From an uncultured Pseudomonadota bacterium (lineage in GTDB: Bacteria; Pseudomonadota; Gammaproteobacteria; Burkholderiales; Thiobacillaceae): a stretch of DNA of 14,916 bases. Made by a program: the position numbers and the translations under genes. The stretch is from positions 1 to 14,916 of the forward strand of contig CAISDD010000494.1 in NCBI GenBank assembly GCA_903883985.1, in the 5' to 3' direction. Below are positions 1-6,172 of the stretch, piece after piece. Within the stretch, counting starts at the first letter, position 1; every line of letters starts with the position of its first letter. A model generated the notes under the pieces. It was given only the letters and a program-made list of their open reading frames with translations. It was not told the origin of the DNA and searched no databases.

Positions 1-188
1 ACTCGCCCTGGGTGGTGATCAAGTCCGACGACAAGAAGCGTGCGCGCCTCAACTGCATGCGCCATTTCCTGCACAATCTGCCCTACCCGGAAATGGATAC
101 TCACGTCGCCCATGCGCCCGATGCCCTGCTGGTGGGGTCGGGCTCCGAGGTACTGGCCAACGAGGAAAACAAGATCACCCGGTTTTGA
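1..188 (+). CDS. ppk2: Polyphosphate kinase 2 (PPK2), C-terminal end only
   Basis: Only the last 61 codons are present; the gene enters from the left edge in the frame starting at base 3 and stops with TGA at 186-188. The peptide opens with SPWVVIKSDDKKRARLNC and continues through MRHFLHNLPYP. The run of W, V, then SDDKKRARLN and a following RHFL helix is the signature of the C-terminal part of PPK2 enzymes, which transfer phosphate between polyphosphate and nucleoside diphosphates in the cytoplasm. The catalytic Walker motifs lie outside the window, so the PPK2 class and intactness cannot be judged. Its last 14 bases overlap the end of the convergent sensor kinase gene. Confidence 0.85.
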   Translation, partial: SPWVVIKSDDKKRARLNCMRHFLHNLPYPEMDTHVAHAPDALLVGSGSEVLANEENKITRF

Positions 189-2088
189 TGCCGTGCAGGT
201 GCGAGAGCAGGGCGCGCAGCTTCGCCGGCTGCAGCGGTTTGTGCAGCAGCGCCAGACCGGAGGCGGTGATGGCCTGGATGGATTCGGGCGCGGTGTCGCC
301 GCTGATCAGCGCGGCCGGGATGCCCGCCCCGAGGGCCAATCGCAGCCGCTGCACCGCTTCGATGCCGGTGCGCCCACCGCCCAAGCGATAATCCGAGAGG
401 ATCAGATCGGGTGCGCGGCCGAGTTCGCGCAAATCGTGAAGCACAGATTCGACCTCGCTGCCGGCGGCGATCTCCACGCCCCATTGCTCGAACAGTTGCA
501 CCATCGCCTCCAGGATCAGTGGATCGTCCTCGATGAAGGCCACCAGCGTGCCTTGGAGCGGCGAAACGAAGTCGGACTTGGCCACCGCCACCTCCGAAGG
601 CCGACAGCGCGCCACCGGAAACCGGAAACAAGAGCCACGCTGCGGCGTCGACTCGACCTCGACGCCGCCACCCAGGAGCCGAGCCAGACGGTAAACGATG
701 GCCAGTCCCAGCCCCAGGCCCTTGTCGCGCTGCCGCCCCTGGTTTTCCACTTGAAAATATTCTTCGAAAATGCGTTCTCGGTACGCCGCCGGGATGCCTT
801 GCCCGGTATCTCTGACCTCGAAACGCAGGCCCTGCGCACTGCGCCGCAATCCCACCAGCACGCCGCCTCGCTCCGTATAGCGCAGGGCATTGCTCACCAG
901 GTTGTTGAGGATGCGCTCCAGCAAGATCGGGTCGCTGTACAGCCAGCAGTCGCTGGCATGCACCCGCAGCACCAGGCCTTTTTCCCTGGCTTGCGGCGCG
1001 AACTGGCGCGCCATGTGGTCGAGCATGCGCTGTGCCGGAAAACATTCCTGGCAGGCCAGCACCACGCCCGCGTCCAGTTTCGACAGATCCAGGAGTGCGT
1101 TGAACAGGTCGGTCAGCGCATCGGCCGAGTCGTCGATGCGTTCAACCAGGTGCATGGCGTTGTCTTCCAGCGTCTTTTCGCGCAGGGCCGCGATCAGCAG
1201 CGTCAAGGCGTGCAGCGGCTGGCGCAGGTCATGGCTGGCCGCTGCGAGAAACCGCGACTTGGCCTGCACGGCCGCCTCAGCGGCCTCTTTCTGCGCCGAC
1301 AATTCGTGGGTGGCGGTCCGCACCCGCTGTTCCAGGTCGCGCCGGCTCTCTCCCAGTGCCTGAGCCATGCGGTTGATACCCCTTTCCAGCGCGCCCAGTT
1401 CCCCGGGGGAGACTTGTGGCACGCGCTGGCTGACGCCTCCCGCCGCCAGCTCCGCCACCGCCTGGCTGATGTCATGCAGGGGGCGGCTCAGGCGCAGCGA
1501 AAGCCGCCAGGCCAGCAGCGAGGCCACAGCCAGGGAGAATGTCGCCATACCCAGGGCCGCCCCCAGGATGCGTGATCGGGCCTGTTGCACCGGCTCGCGA
1601 CCGAGCACCGCCACGACCACGGCATGGCCTACGTCAGAGTGATCGAGTTCGAGGTAGGGATCGTGGGCGATCGTCATGCCAACCGGCCGCGAGAAAACCA
1701 GGTTGTGGCCTTGTTGCGCGAAAACGCCCAGGGAACCATCGGCCAGGCTGGGCAAGGCGCTCGACAGGCCGCTGGCCAGCAGCCAGTGACCGTCCTCGAA
1801 GATGCCGATCGCGACCGCATGACATTCGTGCCGCTCGAAATCCAGTAAGCGCTTCACCGCAGGCAGATTGCCGGAGAACAGGTCGAAGACCACCGATTCG
1901 GCCAGCCGTCGGGCCACGTCCTGGCCTTGCTGTTGCAGCTTCTGTTCGGCATTCGAGATGCTGTCTCGCGCGAAATAACCCGCAAACACCACCATGACCG
2001 CCAGCATCGGCAGCGTCGCCAGTGCCAGGAAGCGAAATTGAAGGCTCTGGCGAAAATCGCCCGCGGGCCGCGCAGGGCCGTCAGACAT
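175..2088 (-). CDS. Membrane hybrid sensor histidine kinase with C-terminal receiver domain
   Basis: 637 aa. Domains in order: N-terminal membrane segment about 20-38; periplasmic sensor region about 41-171; second membrane segment about 172-194; HAMP linker about 195-247; a coiled stretch; HisKA with the phospho-acceptor His286 in SHDLRQPLHAL; HATPase_c with N box near ILNNLVSNALRY (392-403), DTGQG (427-431) and GLGLGLAI (457-464); a receiver domain about 513-630 with acidic pair 520-522, phospho-acceptor Asp566 (LSDYRL), Ser596 and Lys617. All catalytic residues are present. The periplasmic part (predicted helix, then LFSGNLPAV and an IFEDG strand) recalls BarA-like single-Cache sensors; its ligand is unknown. 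No Hpt domain is visible here or in the partner. The start lies 3 bp after the stop of the response regulator gene, so the two are almost certainly co-transcribed. It ends inside the 3' end of ppk2. Confidence 0.93.
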   Translation of the reverse strand: MSDGPARPAGDFRQSLQFRFLALATLPMLAVMVVFAGYFARDSISNAEQKLQQQGQDVARRLAESVVFDLFSGNLPAVKRLLDFERHECHAVAIGIFEDGHWLLASGLSSALPSLADGSLGVFAQQGHNLVFSRPVGMTIAHDPYLELDHSDVGHAVVVAVLGREPVQQARSRILGAALGMATFSLAVASLLAWRLSLRLSRPLHDISQAVAELAAGGVSQRVPQVSPGELGALERGINRMAQALGESRRDLEQRVRTATHELSAQKEAAEAAVQAKSRFLAAASHDLRQPLHALTLLIAALREKTLEDNAMHLVERIDDSADALTDLFNALLDLSKLDAGVVLACQECFPAQRMLDHMARQFAPQAREKGLVLRVHASDCWLYSDPILLERILNNLVSNALRYTERGGVLVGLRRSAQGLRFEVRDTGQGIPAAYRERIFEEYFQVENQGRQRDKGLGLGLAIVYRLARLLGGGVEVESTPQRGSCFRFPVARCRPSEVAVAKSDFVSPLQGTLVAFIEDDPLILEAMVQLFEQWGVEIAAGSEVESVLHDLRELGRAPDLILSDYRLGGGRTGIEAVQRLRLALGAGIPAALISGDTAPESIQAITASGLALLHKPLQPAKLRALLSHLHGIKTG

Positions 2089-2091
2089 GGC

Positions 2092-2718
2092 TCAGTGCGT
2101 ATCGTCGAGGCCCATCATCCGGGCAGCCAGTACGGCCTCGGCACGGCTGTTGACCTTGAGGATGCGATAGATGGTGGCCACGTGGACCTTTGCCGTGCCC
2201 TCGGTGACTTTGATCGTGTCGGCGATCTGCCGGTTGGTCTTGCCACGGACCAACTGCAACAGTACATCCAATTGGCGACTGGTCAGCGAGGCGGGGTAGT
2301 TGGGTTCATGCTCCATGAAACGGTAGTCGAGCAGGCTGGGCGGAATATAGATGCCTCCCGCCAGAATCAGGCGCAGCGCGCCCAATATCACCTCGCTGGG
2401 TTCGGACTTACAGATATACCCCAGTGCGCCGGCGACGAGCAGGGCGTGGATGTGCTCGGCTTGTGCAGCCGCGGAGAACACGACCAGAGGCGCCTTTGGA
2501 AACGCCGAACGAAAGCGCATCACGCCGTCCACCCCCAACAAGCCCGGCATGTACAGATCGATCAGGGCCAGATCGACTTCCCCGGCCGCGTGCATTGTGG
2601 CGAAGGCGGAAGGGTAGTCGATGGCTTCGATGATTTCCAGCTCAGGATCGAGCTTCATCAACACCGGTTTGAGCCCCTCGCGAAACAGCGAGTGATCGTC
2701 CGCCAGCAGCATTCTCAC
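2092..2718 (-). CDS. NarL/FixJ-family two-component response regulator
   Basis: 208 aa. Receiver domain 1-120 with acidic pair Asp7/Asp8, phospho-acceptor Asp54 (LIDLYMPG), Ser82 and Lys104; then a LuxR-type helix-turn-helix about 143-200 (LTSRQLDVLLQLVRGKTNRQIA, broken here after LTSRQ, then TEGTAKVHVATIYRILKV). It should bind DNA as a dimer after phosphorylation. The start is taken as GTG at 2716-2718 because AAGGAGT stands 5 bp upstream; an ATG two codons further in would have a poorer spacing. It is the first gene of the regulator-kinase pair, with 3 bp to the kinase. The targets are not evident from the sequence. An inserted MITE begins about 28 bp upstream of the start codon, so the native promoter has probably been displaced or replaced. 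Confidence 0.92.
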   Translation of the reverse strand: MRMLLADDHSLFREGLKPVLMKLDPELEIIEAIDYPSAFATMHAAGEVDLALIDLYMPGLLGVDGVMRFRSAFPKAPLVVFSAAAQAEHIHALLVAGALGYICKSEPSEVILGALRLILAGGIYIPPSLLDYRFMEHEPNYPASLTSRQLDVLLQLVRGKTNRQIADTIKVTEGTAKVHVATIYRILKVNSRAEAVLAARMMGLDDTH

Positions 2719-2723
2719 GACCG

Positions 2724-2730
2724 ACTCCTT
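2724..2730 (-). promoter_or_regulatory. Ribosome binding site of the response regulator
   Basis: On the minus strand the sequence reads AAGGAGT, 5 bp before the GTG at 2716-2718. It decides in favour of the GTG start over the ATG at 2710-2712. Confidence 0.75.
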
Positions 2731-2745
2731 GTCTTATCAACCAGT

Positions 2746-2753
2746 ATCCACGT
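2746..2753. repeat. Left target-site duplication of the MITE
   Basis: ATCCACGT abuts the left terminal inverted repeat directly. The identical octamer follows the right terminal repeat at 2926-2933. An 8-bp duplication is the length made by IS66-family transposases. Confidence 0.85.
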
Positions 2754-2925
2754 GTAACTACTCAGTTGCTGCCGTATTTCTCCCTCCGCTTCAAGGGGAA
2801 GGCCGGCATGGGGATGGGGGTCATTGCGCTATCACTTTTACCCCATCCCCACCCTAACCCTCCCCTTCAAGGGGAGGGGATTGCTGTGATTGTTTTGAGA
2901 CGATCACTTCGACCTGAGCAGTTAC
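2754..2925. mobile_element. 172-bp non-autonomous element (IS66-type MITE)
   Basis: The left end GTAACTACTCAG (2754-2765) and the inverted right end (2914-2925, GTAACTGCTCAG when reversed) match at 11 of 12 bases. Both ends are flanked directly by the octamer ATCCACGT. Ends starting GTAA together with an 8-bp duplication are the known hallmarks of the IS66 family. The element has no convincing coding region. Its interior is a second imperfect inverted repeat (2789-2819 against 2841-2871, 24 of 31 positions paired, 21-bp spacer) rich in CCCC/GGGG runs, which should fold into a long hairpin on either strand. The intact duplication suggests a simple and fairly recent insertion. It could instead be an internally deleted IS; no remnant of a transposase was recognised. 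Confidence 0.8.
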
Positions 2926-2933
2926 ATCCACGT
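2926..2933. repeat. Right target-site duplication of the MITE
   Basis: ATCCACGT follows the last base of the right inverted repeat and is identical to 2746-2753. Removing the element and one copy would restore a plain sequence running from CCAGT through the octamer to ACCAG. Confidence 0.85.
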
Positions 2934-3023
2934 ACCAGTACGAGATATATCTACTTTATATCACCATTACCCTAAGTAATTGTTGGTCCGACATCCGTCT
3001 CCGTGCCGATTTTCAGGCCAGGA

Positions 3024-3857
3024 TCAATCCAGGCCGAGCCGTTGCCAGAGGGTGCTGGTCAGGCCCGCCTGGTTCAGGGTGTAGAAATGCAGGCCCGGGG
3101 CGCCGCCTTCGATCAGTCGTTCGCAAAGCCCGGTGACGAAATCCAGCCCGAACGCCTTGATCGAGGCGGAGTCATCGCCATAGCTCTCCATCTTGCGCGC
3201 CAGCCAGCGCGGGATGTCTGCGCCGCACATGGAGGAGAAACGGGAAAGCTGGCTGAAGTTCGAAATCGGCATGATGCCCGGCACGATGGGCAGGGTCACG
3301 CCCAGCTCCGCGCAATCATCGACGAAGTTGAAGTAGGCGTCGGCGTTGAAGAAATACTGGGTGATGGCGGCGTTCGCCCCCGCTTCCACCTTGCGCTTGA
3401 AGTTGAGTAGATCTTCCCGGTAGTTGCGTGCCTGCGGGTGAGTTTCCGGATAGGCCGCGACCTCGATCTCGAACCAGTCCCCGGTTTCCTGGCGGATAAA
3501 GCTCACCAGCTCGTTGGCATGGCGGAATTCGCCCGGATCGGCCATGCCAGAAGGCAAGTCGCCGCGCAGGGCGACGATGTGACGAATGTCGTGGGCGCGG
3601 AAGGTGTCCAGTATCTCCTGGATATTCTCGCGGGTGGAGCCGACACAGGACAGGTGGGGTGCGCTGCTGAGCCCTTCGCCCTGGATTTCCAGCACGGTTT
3701 CCAGGGTGCGGTCGCGGGTGGAGCCGCCGGCACCGAAAGTCACGGAAAAAAATCGGGGATGCAGTTGCGCCAACTGACGCCGCGCGTGGCGCAGCTTCTC
3801 TACGCCCTCGGGCGTCTTGGGCGGGAAGAACTCGATGCTGAAAGTACGATTTTCCAT
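3024..3857 (-). CDS. metF: 5,10-methylenetetrahydrofolate reductase
   Basis: 277 aa from the chosen ATG. A cytoplasmic TIM-barrel FAD enzyme reducing methylene-THF to methyl-THF for methionine synthesis. The N-terminus MENRTFSIEFFPPKTPEG contains the family motif with the catalytic Glu (residue 9). FFSVTFGAGGSTRDRT, then HLSCVGSTRENI and IVALRGDLP (Asp100, the E. coli Asp120 equivalent), ITQYFFNAD and PGIMPISN follow in the normal order. Length fits the short bacterial form without a C-terminal regulatory domain. The reading frame extends to a GTG at 3869, but that lies against a REP palindrome and adds residues not seen in the family, so ATG 3855-3857 is preferred; neither has a clear Shine-Dalgarno. 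It follows the VIT1-type gene by 57 bp on the same strand. Confidence 0.95.
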   Translation of the reverse strand: MENRTFSIEFFPPKTPEGVEKLRHARRQLAQLHPRFFSVTFGAGGSTRDRTLETVLEIQGEGLSSAPHLSCVGSTRENIQEILDTFRAHDIRHIVALRGDLPSGMADPGEFRHANELVSFIRQETGDWFEIEVAAYPETHPQARNYREDLLNFKRKVEAGANAAITQYFFNADAYFNFVDDCAELGVTLPIVPGIMPISNFSQLSRFSSMCGADIPRWLARKMESYGDDSASIKAFGLDFVTGLCERLIEGGAPGLHFYTLNQAGLTSTLWQRLGLD

Positions 3858-3869
3858 GGCGAATGGCAC

Positions 3870-3889
3870 GTAGGAGCGGCTTTAGCCGC
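3870..3889. repeat. REP-like palindrome with GTAG foot
   Basis: GTAGGA followed by GCGGCT, two T, and AGCCGC makes a short perfect hairpin (3876-3881 with 3884-3889). The GTAG tetranucleotide next to the stem is typical of REP sequences mobilised by RAYT transposases. It fills the gap between the VIT1-type gene and metF on the minus strand. Confidence 0.7.
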
Positions 3890-3914
3890 GAAATGTAGGG
3901 TGACGGTGCCGATT

Positions 3915-4970
3915 CTAGCTCAGGGTCACACCCAGCACCCGTCCGATCAGCCAGGTAGCACCGCCCGCCGCAGCACCGATGCCCAACATGCGCAGGCCGC
4001 CGACCAAAGCATGTTTGCCGGTGAACAGGCTGATGGCGGCACCCACGCCGAACAGGCTGATGCCGGTGGAGAGCACGGTGCCGCCGAACGCGGTGGTGCC
4101 GGAGAACAGGAGATAGGGCAGCAGCGGGATGAAGGCGCCCAGGGAAAAGGCCAGGAAAGAGGAAATCGCCGCCCCCCAGGGCGAACCCAGTTCATCCGGG
4201 TTGAGGCCCAGTTCCTCGCGCGCCAAGGCATCCAGGGCGCGGTCGGGGTCGCGCAGCAGGGCATCGGCCAAGCGCCTGGCCTCGGCGGCGCCGACTCCCT
4301 TGGCCTGGTAGATCAGCGCCAGTTCTGCGGCTTCTTCCTGCGGATACTGGTCGAGTTCTTCCCGCTCCAGGGCGATCTGGTATTCGTAGAATTCGCGCTG
4401 CGAACGCACCGAGACGTATTCTCCTGCCGCCATCGAGAAGGCGCCTGCGAGCAAGCCCGCGGTGCCGGACAGGAGGATGGCTGCGGGTGCGGCACCCGCC
4501 CCTGCCACGCCGAGTATCAGGCTGGCGTTTGAGATCAAGCCATCGTTTACACCGAATACCGCCGCGCGAAGGTTGCCGCTGCCGGCGGTCTGATGACGGT
4601 CGATCCGATCCACACTGGTAGGCATGCCGTGGGATGTTGGCGCCCCAGGTGAACGACTCGAAAGCTGCGCGTTGTAGAGACTCATGCCGCGCACCTTCAT
4701 GGCGGCGAGCATGCCCTTGAGCGCGGCTACACCGAGGCGTGGCAATAACCAGCCGACCAGACGGGTGCGCGCGTCGGGCCGGTAAGCCACGGGCGGGCTC
4801 AGCCCCGCTTTCGCCATTTCCGCAGCCCACAGGCCGGCCTGGTGTTCTGCTGCTTGCGCCAGCTCAAGGAACAGAATCTGGCGCGGCGTGCCGGACTCGA
4901 CGTCAGAGACGATGCGGTAGAGCCAGGCGGAGCGCTTTTCTTCGATCCAGCTAGCCTGCATGACGTTCAT
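3915..4970 (-). CDS. VIT1/CCC1-family metal transporter with ferritin-like N-terminal domain
   Basis: 351 aa. The N-terminal ~100 residues are helical and match the rubrerythrin-type domain found in front of CCC1 proteins (EKRSAWLYR at 11-19, FLELAQAAEHQAGLW at 34-48). Residues about 130-351 are the VIT1 domain: AVFGVNDGLISNASLILGVA (137-156), GLLAGAFSMAAGEYVSVRSQ (172-191), an acidic cytosolic stretch (193-262) and three further membrane segments, five in all. The family moves Fe2+ or Mn2+ out of the cytoplasm; MbfA-type relatives export iron. In my alignment from memory, the Glu and His ligands of the second ferritin helix are replaced by Ala41 and Gln44, so ferroxidase activity is doubtful. 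The frame is open further upstream, but ATG 4968-4970 is chosen because it overlaps the permease stop as ATGA, implying translational coupling. Confidence 0.88.
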   Translation of the reverse strand: MNVMQASWIEEKRSAWLYRIVSDVESGTPRQILFLELAQAAEHQAGLWAAEMAKAGLSPPVAYRPDARTRLVGWLLPRLGVAALKGMLAAMKVRGMSLYNAQLSSRSPGAPTSHGMPTSVDRIDRHQTAGSGNLRAAVFGVNDGLISNASLILGVAGAGAAPAAILLSGTAGLLAGAFSMAAGEYVSVRSQREFYEYQIALEREELDQYPQEEAAELALIYQAKGVGAAEARRLADALLRDPDRALDALAREELGLNPDELGSPWGAAISSFLAFSLGAFIPLLPYLLFSGTTAFGGTVLSTGISLFGVGAAISLFTGKHALVGGLRMLGIGAAAGGATWLIGRVLGVTLS

Positions 4971-6022
4971 TCCAGTTGGGCCTTGAGGTGGCGCAGCGCC
5001 ACCAGGGAGGCGGCGGCGGCGGGAATGGCCAGCAGCACGCCGACGAAGCCAAACAACTGGCCGAAGGCCATCAGGGCGAAGATCACCGCTACCGGATGCA
5101 ATCCGACCCGCTCGCCCACCAACCAGGGGGTGATGGCCATGCCTTCGAGCAACTGACCTGCGGCGAACACCGCCCAGACGGGGACCAGCGCCGTAAACGC
5201 ATTCGCGCCGAATTGCGCCCAGCCGGCCAGGGTAGCAAGCAGCACACCCACGAGCACCCCCATATAGGGCACGAACACCAGGAGACCCGCGAGCAGACCC
5301 ACGGCCAGGGCGTAGTGCAGCCCCGCCAGCCAGAGAGCCAGACTGTAGAACGCGCACATCACAAAGATGACCAGAATCTGGCCACGCACGAACTGCGACA
5401 GGACGAGGTCGATCTCCCGCGCGATCGCGCCGCTTTGCTGTCGCAACGGCGCCGGTATCCAGCCGGACAGATGACCGAGGACACCATGCCAGTCGCGCAG
5501 CAGGTAGAAGGTCACCACCGGGATCAAGAGCAGGTCGGCGAAGTAGCCCAGCAGCGCGCCTGCGCCATCGCCGAGTTTTGGCAGGTATCCAGACAGCTTC
5601 GAGAGCTCGGAGACGTGGGCCTTGAGCCAGGTCAGGACGTCGGCCTGGTCGTGCATCAAGTCAACCGAGAACGTGGTGGAAAACCAGGGCAGCAGCGTCT
5701 GGCTTCCCCATTCCAGCAGGCGCGGCAGTTGCTGCACGAACATGCGCGCCTGCGCCTGGAACAGGGGCGCCATCACCGCAGCCAGCGACAGGAACAGCAG
5801 CATCAGGCCCGCCAGCACCAGCACCGTGGCCGGCGCCCGCCCCATGCCGCGTGATTGCAGGCGGTCCACCAGCGGATTGCAGAGATAGGCCAGGGCCGCA
5901 CCCACCAGGAAAGGCGTGAGGATGGGGGTCAGCAGATAGAGCAGGTAAGCGACGCCGGCTGCGACCAGAAAGGTGAGCAGGGTACGGTTGGAGGCGGGGG
6001 AGGGCGTCATGTGCTTTAACAT
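4967..6022 (-). CDS. AI-2E family (PerM/YdiK-like) membrane permease
   Basis: 351 aa integral membrane protein. Hydrophobic segments lie at about 14-48, 63-88, 155-176, 208-232, 235-262, 270-292 and 305-342. The C-terminal third (LVFVPYMGVLVGVLLATLAG, then LEGMAITPWLVGERVGLHP and FGQLFGFVGVLLAIPAAA) carries the conserved signature of the AI-2E transporter superfamily. Named members have been linked to quorum-signal export, sodium/proton antiport or unknown roles, so the substrate is open. The start is either ATG 6020-6022 or ATG 6008-6010; a GGAG lies directly against the first and 12 bp before the second, so the choice is uncertain. It is divergent from purM, as in many proteobacteria, but the usual downstream partner hda is replaced here by the VIT1-type gene, with a 4-bp overlap. 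Confidence 0.9.
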   Translation of the reverse strand: MLKHMTPSPASNRTLLTFLVAAGVAYLLYLLTPILTPFLVGAALAYLCNPLVDRLQSRGMGRAPATVLVLAGLMLLFLSLAAVMAPLFQAQARMFVQQLPRLLEWGSQTLLPWFSTTFSVDLMHDQADVLTWLKAHVSELSKLSGYLPKLGDGAGALLGYFADLLLIPVVTFYLLRDWHGVLGHLSGWIPAPLRQQSGAIAREIDLVLSQFVRGQILVIFVMCAFYSLALWLAGLHYALAVGLLAGLLVFVPYMGVLVGVLLATLAGWAQFGANAFTALVPVWAVFAAGQLLEGMAITPWLVGERVGLHPVAVIFALMAFGQLFGFVGVLLAIPAAAASLVALRHLKAQLE

Positions 6023-6050
6023 CTCCGTCGCGCAGCGACTCTCGAAGCTC

Positions 6051-6071
6051 CCCTCTCCCGGCGGGAGAGGG
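6051..6071. repeat. GC-rich intergenic palindrome between the permease and purM
   Basis: CCCTCTCCC (6051-6059) and GGGAGAGGG (6063-6071) form a perfect 9-bp stem with a 3-base loop, followed by the G-rich tail GGTGGGGGTGAGGG (6072-6085). This kind of sequence recurs in many beta- and gammaproteobacterial genomes as a dispersed repeat. It sits in the shared divergent promoter region about 100 bp upstream of the purM start. Confidence 0.75.
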
Positions 6072-6172
6072 GGTGGGGGTGAGGGAACGGGCAGGGCTGC
6101 ACCACTTTCGTCATTCGGGGGGCCGCCTTGCCCGGTAGAATATCACTGTTTTTTCAGACCTTTGGCCGCGCC

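Noticed and set aside
40..1575. Long plus-strand open frame opposite the sensor kinase
   Set aside because: It is antisense to a kinase with all catalytic motifs, is rich in Arg/Gln/His as mirror frames of GC-rich genes are, and shows no family motif.
3016..3035. Terminator hairpin at the metF stop (GGCCAGG/CCAGGCC arms)
   Set aside because: The stem has a mismatch, overlaps the stop codon and is not followed by a T run on the minus strand.
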